This document shows, in pieces, positions 34,128-42,024 of a stretch of 64,000 nt of DNA. Source of the stretch: Prolixibacter sp. SD074 (lineage in GTDB: Bacteria > Bacteroidota > Bacteroidia > Bacteroidales > Prolixibacteraceae); NCBI RefSeq assembly GCF_009617895.1, contig NZ_BLAW01000001.1, forward strand, positions 363,001 to 427,000, in the 5' to 3' direction. The translations under genes were made by a program, and so were the position numbers. The notes below the pieces were generated by a model. That model saw nothing but the letters and a program-made list of their open reading frames with translations. It did no database searches and was not told where the DNA came from. How positions within the stretch are numbered: position 1 is the first letter of the stretch; each line of letters begins with the position of its first letter.

Positions 34128-34245
34128 CTCTTTTGTTTTTTCGAAAGTTTTCAGAAGCTTCTACTGGCCTTCAGAACAAATTTAAAAGCTCATTCAATTG
34201 TCTTAAAACTTAATACCTAAATCTTAATACTGTAAAATAAAAAAT

Positions 34246-34634
34246 CGCAGACCTGTAAGCCGGGTTCTGTACCTTGCCTCGGCAAGGCTTCTATCATTTA
34301 TCTGGGACTACCGTCACCGGCAGCCTCGAGCAGCCTACCCCCTGCGATATCCGGCGAACCGGAACCAGCGCGGGCCCGTACTGTGTCCTTACGGACTCGC
34401 AGTATATTTGGCCTTACAACCCATGAGGCGTACGGCTACCTGTGTTGCCACAGATACCGGTGGGCTCTTACCCCGCCTTTTCACCCTTACTGTTTCGGGC
34501 CGAAACCCAAAGCAGCGGTTATTTTCTGTTACGCTACTGCAAGCTTACACCCGCCTTCCCGTTAGGAAGCATGGCGCCCTGCGTTGCCCGGACTTTCCTC
34601 ATTCCCCGAAAGGAACGCGATAGAACGGTCTGCG
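34246..34634 (-). ncRNA. rnpB: RNase P RNA
   Basis: This 389-nt class A ribozyme RNA, read on the minus strand, starts CGCAGACCGTTCTATCGCG and ends CAGAACCCGGCTTACAGG plus TCTGCG. The terminal P1 arms CGCAGACC and GGTCTGCG pair perfectly (34627-34634 with 34246-34253). Universally conserved blocks are present: GAGGAAAGTCCGGGC (CR I), AAGGGTGAAAAGGCG, and the GCCGTACGCC and GAACCCGGCTTA-type 3' core. It matures tRNA 5' ends with RnpA protein. Open frames across it are artefacts. Confidence 0.97.
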
Positions 34635-34671
34635 ACAGGGCGAAAATACTGAATTATATTGAGAATTGGAT

Positions 34672-34898
34672 GGGAGAGGGAGAAGTTGAGATTGGGAGAA
34701 ACGGAGATGGGGAGAAAGGGAGAAGTGGAGATGAGGTGAACGGGAGAATTTCTCACCGGTGCTTCTCCTGATCTGGCCTGTCAACGAATAGCGTTCCTCT
34801 ATCGGAAAATGAATGGTTAATTGATGGATTTTCAACGCTGTACTAAATGCGATTTGAAATACTTCCAACTCATTATGCGTCCGAATCATTTTCTTCAT
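34672..34898 (-). pseudogene. Truncated S23 four-helix-bundle gene joined to a CT-rich repeat
   Basis: From ATG 34898 the minus strand encodes about 51 residues of an S23-family protein (HNELEVFQIAFSTALKI, FPIEERYSLTGQIRRSTGEKF). The family normally continues to about 120 residues. At about 34746 homology stops and a low-complexity tract begins (34672-34745, GGGAGA-type units on the plus strand), then rnpB. The gene has been cut by repeat insertion or recombination. A full-length relative is at 33768-34127. Confidence 0.75.
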
Positions 34899-34998
34899 GA
34901 GGTCGACTTTTTAAGACATAATGAAATTAAGAAAAATAGCCCATTAATCCGTTTTCAAGTCACTTGGTCTTCTTATCGCTAATCTCCCACTCTCAAGC

Positions 34999-36087
34999 TC
35001 ATCGTTTCAGGTTCACCATGGTGGCGCCAAATCCGTATTCCTGGAAAGAAGCATCCTGGAAGGAGTATTTACGGTACTTACGCTGCAACTCGCGGCGTAG
35101 TTCGTTTTTTAGTACGCCATTGCCTACACCGTGGATAAAAATAATCTTTTTCACGCCTAAATCGATGGCTTTGGCCATCTCTTCCCGGAAGGTATCCATT
35201 TGTACCTTCAGCATATCGGCATTTGACAGGCCACTGGTATTGTCGAGTAGTTCCTGGATATGCAAATCGATTTCAACCAAATCCTGATTCGGCAGACTTA
35301 CCGGTTGCATCTTCTTTTGGGGCGGCTTTTCTTTTTCCCTGACTATCTTTTTGAATTCCTTGTCGGATAACTTTTCAAGTTCCGCTGTGAGTGGATCGGT
35401 TACCAGGGGAAAGGTCATGGCGGGGTTTCGGAAGTAGTCGTTTTTCGAAAAGGAGTTCTGTTTATAAAACTTCACCGGGTTGAGGGAAATCTCCTTTTGT
35501 ACCGGCGCTTCCATCGATGTAGCATGTTTCCGGAAGTAAAGCAACTGGAAACAGAACGCGGGAAGGTCGCCCAAATCAGCCTGCGTAAGTTGCTCCAACT
35601 GGATGCGGGTATTGGGCTCGAGGGTACCACTGTCGCGGGTTTCGTAATTTTGGTCCCGGTGGTAGGCAAACTGGTATAACACGGTGTAATTGCAATCATT
35701 GATTAAATAGAGCGTAATGCCTGCGCCTACCGCGTTGTTGGCATCTTCGGGGACTACGGCGAAAATGAATCGCGGCTGGTTGTTGCCTTCCACCTGGTTG
35801 ATTTCGGCAAAGCCATAGAATTCCGGCCCGGTTTCTTCTTCCTCATCCTCTTCCGGAGTTGCTTTTGTTGTTGTGGCCGGATGGGCTGCCGTGTTCTTTT
35901 CGGAAGCCTTGTCGGGTATCCCGTAGGTGTCGCCGCCGCCGATGACGACCAATTTGGTCACCAGGGTCGGTAATTCAAAGCCGTCTTCCGTTTCCACATT
36001 CACCATGTCGGGGTTGATGATGGATGTTACCTTACCGCCGCCTACGTCATTTAAAAACCGTACGCGGTCTCCTATTTTGATTTGCAT
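34999..36087 (-). CDS. DUF2027 and Smr domain protein
   Basis: This 362-residue cytoplasmic protein has an N-terminal KOW/Tudor-like beta segment (IKIGDRVRFLNDVGGGKV) and a variable acidic linker at about 60-85. The central DUF2027 beta domain includes LEQLTQADLGDLPAFCFQLL. The C-terminal Smr nuclease-like domain (about 275-362) has VEIDLHIQELL, KIIFIHGVGNGVLKNELRREL and FGATMVNLKR. The DLH and HGxGxG motifs of Smr are present. Smr domains cut or bind branched DNA or RNA. The full combination is common in Bacteroidota, but its role is not settled. Confidence 0.85.
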   Translation of the reverse strand: MQIKIGDRVRFLNDVGGGKVTSIINPDMVNVETEDGFELPTLVTKLVVIGGGDTYGIPDKASEKNTAAHPATTTKATPEEDEEEETGPEFYGFAEINQVEGNNQPRFIFAVVPEDANNAVGAGITLYLINDCNYTVLYQFAYHRDQNYETRDSGTLEPNTRIQLEQLTQADLGDLPAFCFQLLYFRKHATSMEAPVQKEISLNPVKFYKQNSFSKNDYFRNPAMTFPLVTDPLTAELEKLSDKEFKKIVREKEKPPQKKMQPVSLPNQDLVEIDLHIQELLDNTSGLSNADMLKVQMDTFREEMAKAIDLGVKKIIFIHGVGNGVLKNELRRELQRKYRKYSFQDASFQEYGFGATMVNLKR

Positions 36088-36125
36088 GTTGCTGTCTCTT
36101 TTTTATTCCCGCGAAGGTACAAAAA

Positions 36126-36170
36126 AGACGCCAGATGACAGACATTAGACATTAGATGAAAGACAGCAGA
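36126..36170. repeat. Short iterated repeat (AGACATTAGACATTAGA family)
   Basis: GACGCCAGATGACAGACATT is followed by AGACATTAGATGAAAGACAG. A related copy lies at 43767-43803 and forms the last codons of the symporter gene there. Confidence 0.5.
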
Positions 36171-36260
36171 TTGTTTATTGAATTCTTTTGCACCGACTAA
36201 AATTTTAGTACCGGAAAGACCTGAGTATATTTAGATGATTAAATGGTAAGCTTTTTTCCA

Positions 36261-36297
36261 ACCATCCGAATTTTCAAACGGATGGTGCATCTTTTTT
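36261..36297 (+). terminator. Orphan plus-strand terminator-like hairpin
   Basis: ACCATCCG (36261-36268) and CGGATGGT (36279-36286) form an 8-bp stem, followed by GCATC and T6. No plus-strand gene precedes it (the gap is 36088-36380). It could end an unseen short transcript or be a free repeat. Confidence 0.4.
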
Positions 36298-36380
36298 CAT
36301 TGTTCAAATAAACTCATGAAGTGCAGGTATTATGCAGGATTAAGCAATCTGTGTTATACAAATTGCCTTAAAACTTTTAT

Positions 36381-37475
36381 TCAATCCGGGTACGTGTGCA
36401 GCGCTGTTTTGCGGATTTTTTTGCGGCGCAACAGGTAGGACGGAACACTTGACATTAATACTGCCAGCGGGGCAATAATCATAAATGCTTTTCCTACCGG
36501 GACGTTTTGTAACGAGATGCTCAAAACAATGAATCCGAGATTAACCGTCAGGATGGTTAATGTAGCCTGCAGGTGGCTCAGGCCCAAATCGAGCAGCTTG
36601 TGATGGATGTGGTTCCGGTCGGCAGTGAAAGGTGAGGTACCGCGCAGTATTCGGATAACAAATACCCGAAGGGTATCAATCAACGGGATAATCATGATTC
36701 CGATGGAGATAGCCGGTGCTCCTTTGAAGGCGTTGATTCCGAATAGGCCAATATTGAATTCGTTGAACTGGATAACCAGAACGGACATAATCATTCCCAG
36801 AATGAGAGAACCCGTATCCCCCATAAATATCTTATTTTCTTTTCCGAATACGTTAAAACAGAAGAAAGAGGTTAGCGAACCGGACAACGCAAAGGCAGTT
36901 ATCGCGTAAGCGTAGTGCCCGGTAATAAAAAACCATCCGCCAAATGTAGCCGATGTCAGGATGGTGATTCCCGATGCCAGCCCATCAATACCGTCAATCA
37001 GGTTGAGGGCGTTAATCAAAACGATCATCACAAATAGTGTCAACGGTACGCTGACCAGGAACGGTATCTCATAGATACCCATGAATCCATGCAGGCTGGT
37101 AAAGCGGATGTTGCCCAGAATGATGACGATAAGTGAGGCGAGAATCTGCCCCAATAGCTTTTTTTTCGGCGCCATATCAACAATATCGTCTTTCAGGCCA
37201 ATGAAGAGCATAATGGTCAGAGCTGCGATAATGTATTTGATTTCAGAAAACATAAAACCATCGCTGCCAATAATCATGCTAATGATAAAGCCGACATAAA
37301 TGGCAACACCACCCAATGTCGGAACAACGTCCGTCGCAGCGGAGCGATGATTGGGTTCGTCATAGAGGTGCTTCATGCGGGCCACCTTAATTAAGGTCGG
37401 GACAGAAAAATAAGTTATTCCGGCGGCCATGATGAAGGTGACAAACAAATAGATGACTTCCTTCAATGTATTCAT
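36381..37475 (-). CDS. MraY/WecA-family polyprenyl-phosphate sugar-1-phosphate transferase, copy 1
   Basis: This 364-residue protein with about eleven membrane segments attaches a sugar 1-phosphate from a UDP-sugar to a polyprenyl phosphate. This starts cell-surface glycan synthesis on the cytoplasmic side. Family motifs are DEPNHRSA near residue 39, LKDDIVDM (metal-binding Asp pair, about 99), NALNLIDGIDGLASG (about 154), FMGDTGSLILG and NHIHHKL. The HIHH form and length fit WecA rather than MraY. A close paralogue is at 37814-38935. The gene probably serves O-antigen, exopolysaccharide or capsule assembly. Confidence 0.88.
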   Translation of the reverse strand: MNTLKEVIYLFVTFIMAAGITYFSVPTLIKVARMKHLYDEPNHRSAATDVVPTLGGVAIYVGFIISMIIGSDGFMFSEIKYIIAALTIMLFIGLKDDIVDMAPKKKLLGQILASLIVIILGNIRFTSLHGFMGIYEIPFLVSVPLTLFVMIVLINALNLIDGIDGLASGITILTSATFGGWFFITGHYAYAITAFALSGSLTSFFCFNVFGKENKIFMGDTGSLILGMIMSVLVIQFNEFNIGLFGINAFKGAPAISIGIMIIPLIDTLRVFVIRILRGTSPFTADRNHIHHKLLDLGLSHLQATLTILTVNLGFIVLSISLQNVPVGKAFMIIAPLAVLMSSVPSYLLRRKKIRKTALHTYPD

Positions 37476-37813
37476 TTTTTGAGGTTAAAAATTATTACAA
37501 TAAGAACTGTTGGTGTCTGTCTTATATATTATCCGCGTAAAGTTAAAGGATTATTTGTTGTAAACAAAATAACTTTTCATCATATTTTTAGTCTTTTAAT
37601 CTTGATTTGCAGTAGTTTGGAACCAAAACTCATTTATTTTGAGGTTGCCGGTTTCAGGTGGAAAAATGTTTTAAGTGTTAGCGTTAAGTTTTAAGAAAGA
37701 AGAAAGAGATTAGTATCTACCAGAAACTAATTTTGTCGAGTTGGCTGAGCGCTCTCACCAGTCCGTGACGCACAGGCGCCGGTTTTTTATCCTGTCGTTC
37801 CAGGTTCGGCATA
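37476..37813. other. Intergenic region between the two WecA-like genes
   Basis: A 338-bp gap with no credible gene. It contains a copy of the AAGTGTTAAG-family repeat (TTTTAAGTGTTA...GTTAAGTTTTAAG at 37668-37695). The rest is AT-rich and shows no other signal. Confidence 0.6.
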
Positions 37814-38935
37814 TCAATCATCAATCAGGCGTTTGTTACGGTGCGGGATCAATATCTGCTGGAAGGGGTCATCCTTGCGGATAAGCTGTTTTACCTGGAT
37901 GTGTCGTCCCAGTAGCATTACCGAACCCATAGCAAAAACAAGATTCACCGCCATCAAACCCCATATGCCCAATCCCTGAAGCAGGAATACCGGAACCAGA
38001 TAAACTGCTGTAACAGCCATTAGGGTGAAGGTGGCTTTTTTGTGGGACATGCCCGTTGCCAGCAACCGGTGATGAATGTGATTCTTGTCGGGCGAAAAGG
38101 GGGAGCGTCCCTGGGAGACCCGGATGGCAAATACCCGGATGGTGTCGAACATCGGGTAGATGAGAATTCCGAAGGAAACAGCCGGGGCCGAAGCAACAGC
38201 AAATGGACGGGTTTGTATGATGTTTAGTTCGTTGAACTGAATAACCAGGACCGACATGATGGTTCCCAGGATAAGGGAGCCGGTATCGCCCATGAATATC
38301 TTATTTTTCTTACCATAGACATTGAACCAGAAAAATCCGCTTAACGCACCGATAAGGGAAAAAGCCAGAATGGTGTATTCGATGTGCCCCGCCAGGTAGA
38401 ACCATACGCCGAACACCGTGGCTGCGATGATGCTAATGCCGGAAGCCAAACCGTCGATGCCGTCAATCAGGTTGAAGGAATTGATGAAGACAATCATCAC
38501 AAAACCGGAAAGCAGGAAACTAACGGGATAACTGATCTCGTGAATTCCCATGAATCCATGAAGATTGGTAAAACGGATATCCGCCAAAACAATCAGCATG
38601 AAAGCGGAAGCAAGTTGAGCTACCAGTTTTTTCCATGGAGACAGCGACAGAATATCGTCTTTCAGCCCCACAAAGAACATGATGATAACTGCTGCGATGA
38701 TGTATTTCAACCCGGGCATCACAAAACCGTTTCCGGCAATGGTCACACTCAATACAAAACCCAGAAAGATGGCAATTCCCCCGAGGGTGGGGACCACCTG
38801 TGTGGCAGCTGAACGTCCGTTCGGTTCGTCGAACAGATGTTTTTGATGGGCAACACGGATGATGGTCGGGATGCTCCTGACGGCAATCAGCAGCGAAAGT
38901 CCGAAACTCAGTATTACATAAATGAATTCTGGCAT
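37814..38935 (-). CDS. MraY/WecA-family polyprenyl-phosphate sugar-1-phosphate transferase, copy 2
   Basis: This 373-residue paralogue of the protein at 36381-37475 has the same motif set: DEPNGRSA, LKDDILSL, NSFNLIDGIDGLASG, FMGDTGSLILG and NHIHHRL. The last 20 residues (QQILIPHRNKRLIDD region) differ and form a hydrophilic tail. Both copies keep all catalytic Asp residues, so both may be active and could differ in sugar or acceptor. They are in tandem, 338 bp apart, on the same strand, consistent with an old duplication. Confidence 0.88.
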   Translation of the reverse strand: MPEFIYVILSFGLSLLIAVRSIPTIIRVAHQKHLFDEPNGRSAATQVVPTLGGIAIFLGFVLSVTIAGNGFVMPGLKYIIAAVIIMFFVGLKDDILSLSPWKKLVAQLASAFMLIVLADIRFTNLHGFMGIHEISYPVSFLLSGFVMIVFINSFNLIDGIDGLASGISIIAATVFGVWFYLAGHIEYTILAFSLIGALSGFFWFNVYGKKNKIFMGDTGSLILGTIMSVLVIQFNELNIIQTRPFAVASAPAVSFGILIYPMFDTIRVFAIRVSQGRSPFSPDKNHIHHRLLATGMSHKKATFTLMAVTAVYLVPVFLLQGLGIWGLMAVNLVFAMGSVMLLGRHIQVKQLIRKDDPFQQILIPHRNKRLIDD

Positions 38936-39115
38936 GTCTTTTTAATACGTTTGAGGTTAAGAGACACACAAATGTAGATAATTTGCACTATAACCCGTAT
39001 TACTTCTACTTTAAATCGCACGTAACTTTAACGTAGTTGTGCGGGTTTCATTGTGTGCATCTTCATAGATGATGCTCGCGGGATGGAAAAGGTTGCCTAA
39101 AGGATGAGATTTACA

Positions 39116-39326
39116 CGGATTTTTTCACGGATGGGCGCTGTTGAGCTTCGACGTTGATTGTGGAAAGGCGTGTTTGAAATTGAAAATTGAAAATTGAGAA
39201 TTGAAAATGATTGGCGCTCCGAGGCTGCTTTCGTTGACGGATTGACACGGATGTGCGCTGTGATGGGGCGTGGGAGAAAAGGCGGGCGGGAGAAGCGGGG
39301 TAAGGGTGATGAACAATGTGCAATGA
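39116..39326. repeat. Cluster of dispersed intergenic repeats
   Basis: The 587-bp gap 38936-39522 contains no gene but several repeat words. TTCACGGATGGGCGCTGTTG (39119-39138) and CACGGATGTGCGCTGTGATG (about 39246) match a copy near 40677. An iterated AATTGAAAATTGAAAATTG tract lies at about 39179-39210. GATGAACAATGTGCAATGAG at 39307-39326 is inverted at 39522-39541, where it forms the last codons of the next gene. Confidence 0.6.
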
Positions 39327-39522
39327 GAAATTAAAACTGGCATAATTAACCGGCTCATCAATGCATATCATTGGTAATGGCATTTTTGCGTTCTCCGCGA
39401 AAATCTTTGCGCATACTCTGCATGGAATAAAAAAATAAACGGCTAAGAAAAAAAAGACATAGGATATCTACTGAAACAGGAATCATTCCTCATCTAAACC
39501 TGACCTGTCCATTTTCATATAC

Positions 39523-40632
39523 TCATTGCACATTGTTCATCGCTATTACGCTTTCGCGGAAATCCTTGATGCGCTGTTCTTCTTCTTTTTTACAGATCAG
39601 CAGTACGCCGTTGGCTTCTACTACGATGTAACCGTCCAATCCCTGCAACACCATCGGGCGTTCATTGGGTACATGGACGATGGTATCGGCGCATTCGAAG
39701 AGGTGAACGCCGCTGCCTACTATGGTATTTCCATCGTTGTTACGTTCCCGTTTTTCCCACAAACTACCCCAGGTTCCCAGGTCGCTCCAACCAAAATCGG
39801 CCGGCAACACGAAAATGTTATCGGCTTTCTCCATGATGCCGTAGTCGACGGATATTTTCGGGCACGAAGGGAAATGTTCGTTGATGAAGGTTTGTTCATG
39901 TTCGGTGTAATAGGCATCCTTTCCCTTGTCGAAGATTTTAGCAATGTCAGGAAGATACGACCGGATAGCTTTCATGATACTCGGTACACTCCAGATAAAA
40001 ATACCCGAGTTCCAGTAATAGCTGCCTTCATTGAGGTACTGCTGGGCAGTTTTGCGGTTGGGTTTCTCCTTAAACGCCGCCACTGTATGAATTGAAAATG
40101 GAGAATTTAGTCCCGATGGTTCGGGAGAAAATTGATTTCCCTTTTGATCGGCCTGAATGTAACCATATCCCGTTTCGGGGCGATGGGGTTTCATGCCGAG
40201 TGTTAGGAGGGTGTCGTTTGCAGCGGTGAAGTCCAGCCCGGTTTGAATGACCTGCTCAAACTGTGGCTCATCGGTAATGAGGTGGTCGGAAGGGGCCACC
40301 ACGATGTTGGCTTCCGGATTTTGCCGATTGATTTTCCAGGCTGCATAAGCGATACACGGCGCGGTATTCCGCATGCAGGGTTCCAGCAATACCTGGCTGG
40401 CATTCAGTTCCGGGATCTGCTCCAGCGCCAGTTGCTGATAGTTGGCCGATGTAACAATGTAGATGTTCTCAGCGGGAACGATGTTCCGGAAACGATGGAC
40501 GGTTTGTTGTAAGAGGGTTTTCCCGGTTCCCAGTATGTCCAGGAACTGTTTGGGCTTTTCGGCGGTGCTCATGGGCCAGAACCGGCTGCCTATGCCTCCG
40601 GCCATGATGACAAGATAGTTGTTGGTGTTCAT
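39523..40632 (-). CDS. manC: Mannose-1-phosphate guanylyltransferase
   Basis: This 369-residue enzyme makes GDP-mannose from mannose 1-phosphate and GTP, feeding mannose and fucose into surface glycans. The N-terminal nucleotidyltransferase motif GGIGSRFWPMSTAEKPKQFL is intact. VAPSDHLITDEPQF, KPHRPETGYGYIQ and AAFKEKPNRKTAQQYL follow as usual. Between GYGYIQADQKGN and AAFKEKPN an unusual stretch (FSPEPSGLNSPFSIHTV) is encoded by 40085-40135. That DNA resembles the local AATTGAAAAT repeat and a CCCGA/TCGGG hairpin, so it looks like an in-frame repeat insertion. The last codons coincide with another repeat word. Confidence 0.88.
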   Translation of the reverse strand: MNTNNYLVIMAGGIGSRFWPMSTAEKPKQFLDILGTGKTLLQQTVHRFRNIVPAENIYIVTSANYQQLALEQIPELNASQVLLEPCMRNTAPCIAYAAWKINRQNPEANIVVAPSDHLITDEPQFEQVIQTGLDFTAANDTLLTLGMKPHRPETGYGYIQADQKGNQFSPEPSGLNSPFSIHTVAAFKEKPNRKTAQQYLNEGSYYWNSGIFIWSVPSIMKAIRSYLPDIAKIFDKGKDAYYTEHEQTFINEHFPSCPKISVDYGIMEKADNIFVLPADFGWSDLGTWGSLWEKRERNNDGNTIVGSGVHLFECADTIVHVPNERPMVLQGLDGYIVVEANGVLLICKKEEEQRIKDFRESVIAMNNVQ

Positions 40633-40782
40633 TTTGTGTAATGAATTTTCAAAGATGCGAATTTAGTGAATTTTTTCCACGGATGGGCGCTGTGATGGGG
40701 CGAGCGGGAGAAGGGTGATTATTATTATGTTAATGCCATTAGCCACGGGGGAGTCCCGATGTCCACGTTTGCCCAATTTTGC

Positions 40783-40845
40783 CGTTCACCATACAAATTG
40801 ATGCATCCACCATCAAAAAACGACCGTTCACCACAAATAAGGATC
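40783..40845 (+). promoter_or_regulatory. 21-bp-phased direct repeats resembling LytTR operators
   Basis: Three consecutive 21-bp units start CGTTCACCA (40783), CATCCACCA (40804) and CGTTCACCA (40825). They match the array at 15942-16088 in word and period. The array lies 150-215 bp upstream of the leftward mannose-1-P guanylyltransferase gene. The intervening region carries a CACGGATGGGCGCTGTGATG repeat near 40677. Confidence 0.45.
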
Positions 40846-40918
40846 TATGGGTGTCTTTTGTAAATTGCTGAAAATTTTAAATAATTTAGAATGAGTTCAG
40901 AAGGGGATTTAGGGGTGC

Positions 40919-40949
40919 AAAAAAAGGCCACCCTTTTTCTGGGCAGCCT
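40919..40949 (-). terminator. Terminator of the 45-residue membrane protein gene
   Basis: On the minus strand AGGCTGCCC pairs with GGGTGGCCT (with G-U pairs), followed by T7. It lies 30 bp after the stop at 40979. Confidence 0.65.
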
Positions 40950-40978
40950 CTCTTTTAGAAAAAATATAATCATGTAGA

Positions 40979-41116
40979 TTAAGCTCCCGATGCTCTTCCC
41001 AGTCTTGTCAGAATCATGAAAATAAAGGCGGCTGAAACCAGGTACATCACCACCAGGATGAGCAAGAACCGCCACAATTCCAGGGTATCCCGGAATTTAC
41101 CAATCAATCCGGCCAT
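40979..41116 (-). CDS. Single-pass membrane micro-protein (45 residues)
   Basis: A 45-codon frame from ATG 41116 to TAA 40979 encodes a charged start (MAGLIGKFRDTLELWRF), one membrane segment at about 18-37 (LLILVVMYLVSAAFIFMIL) and a basic tail LGRASGA. A terminator follows 30 bp later on the same strand, which supports a real transcription unit. The N-in or N-out topology is unclear. I do not recognise the family. It is short enough to be missed by most gene callers. Confidence 0.55.
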   Translation of the reverse strand: MAGLIGKFRDTLELWRFLLILVVMYLVSAAFIFMILTRLGRASGA

Positions 41117-41505
41117 CAGGTTACCAACGGCGGTTTACCTGATGGTTATAAGAAAAGAGGCCCTGATGTTCCTGGTCCCTTAAACGTAGTTTGTTCTGTT
41201 TTTGTAGATTAATATTCACAATAGTCGGTTGTTATGCGGGGGTTAGACTGTGGGATTGCGTGATTCTCAAAATATTTTCGAAAGAATGGGGTAACCTTTT
41301 CCTGAAAAAAGGTATTAACAAACAACGGAAGGACAGATATTTGAGGAGTTCTCCACTCCACTTTTTTTCCGGATAGCATGTGTATTTTGAAGGGGGTGCT
41401 TTTGGGGATTTGTAGAAGGTTAACAGCTTAATAAAGGGGTTTCAAAAGTATGTCAGCCATGATTTTTTCTGATGGTAAAATGAAGTGTAACCTCAAATAC
41501 ACAAG

Positions 41506-41652
41506 ATGAAACGAAAATTAAATTACAATGACTTGCCGATGCTGATTGTTGCTCAATTACGAACCGATCGGGAGCTCGGAAATGAGTTTTTCATAGTCGA
41601 CCACACATCGGGAACTAATCCGTTCATTTCTTCTTTAAGCAAGAATAAATAA
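41506..41652 (+). CDS. Hypothetical 48-residue protein, doubtful
   Basis: ATG 41506 to TAA 41652 encodes a soluble peptide starting MKRKLNYNDLPMLIVAQLR and containing FFIVDHTSGTNPF. No family is recognised. It lies directly before a DUF559 remnant in a 900-bp region otherwise without genes, so it may be a fragment of something decayed. A frame of this length can occur by chance. Confidence 0.25.
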   Translation: MKRKLNYNDLPMLIVAQLRTDRELGNEFFIVDHTSGTNPFISSLSKNK

Positions 41653-41662
41653 ATTGCGGGCC

Positions 41663-41842
41663 AGGCGCTTGCGAAGCAATATGACAGATGAAGAAAAACT
41701 TCTATGGGGCGTTCCGTGAAGCCGTAAATTTCACGGCCTAAAATTTCTTCGTTAACATCCCATTGTATATCAAAATGACGGTAGCAGGCTTTTATGTTTT
41801 ATCGCAGATTTTTATTGTGCAGAGAAGGGTTGGGATGAGTAG
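41663..41842 (+). pseudogene. Decayed DUF559 (Vsr-like) endonuclease gene
   Basis: Fragments of a DUF559 protein are visible. They are RRLRSNMTDEEKLLWGVP ending at a stop (41717-41719), then in another frame KFHGLKFLR, a stop, and HPIVYQ...CFIADFYCAEKGWDE ending at TAG 41840. These correspond to the conserved NMTxxEKLLW, FRRQHPI and IxDFYC blocks. Internal stops, a frameshift and a missing middle show that it is dead. Its last 22 bp (41821-41842) are repeated, inverted, at 13736-13757. Confidence 0.65.
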
Positions 41843-41872
41843 ATACTGATATGCAAATAACCGGGAATGACT

Positions 41873-41911
41873 ATCCTGACAGGTTTCCAAAACCTTTCAG
41901 GATTGTTTTTT
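41873..41911 (+). terminator. Strong hairpin followed by T-run
   Basis: ATCCTGACAGGTTT (41873-41886) pairs with AAACCTTTCAGGAT with one mismatch, followed by G and T6. It resembles the CCTGACAGGTTT repeat hairpin that is frequent in Bacteroidota. No active plus-strand gene precedes it, only the DUF559 remnant. The rest of 41117-42024 shows no gene. Confidence 0.5.
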
Positions 41912-42024
41912 GTCGGAAGATTTTCGCTGACCATACTGTACAATTAACATATATTCATTAATTTGTAGCCAGTTTTTCGGACACCGAACACTGAACTAGT
42001 AACTTAACTTATTAAATGTAAACT

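Noticed and set aside
34735-34745. Single GGTGAACGG resembling the phased operator half-site
   Set aside because: It is a lone copy inside a GGGAGA low-complexity tract, without 21-bp partners.
34239-34771. Several open frames across 34383-34771
   Set aside because: They lie within RNase P RNA and the GGGAGA tract; structure and conserved blocks identify rnpB on the minus strand.
41191-41376. 61-residue plus-strand frame
   Set aside because: No start context, no family, and composition like the surrounding AT-rich gap; kept as non-coding.
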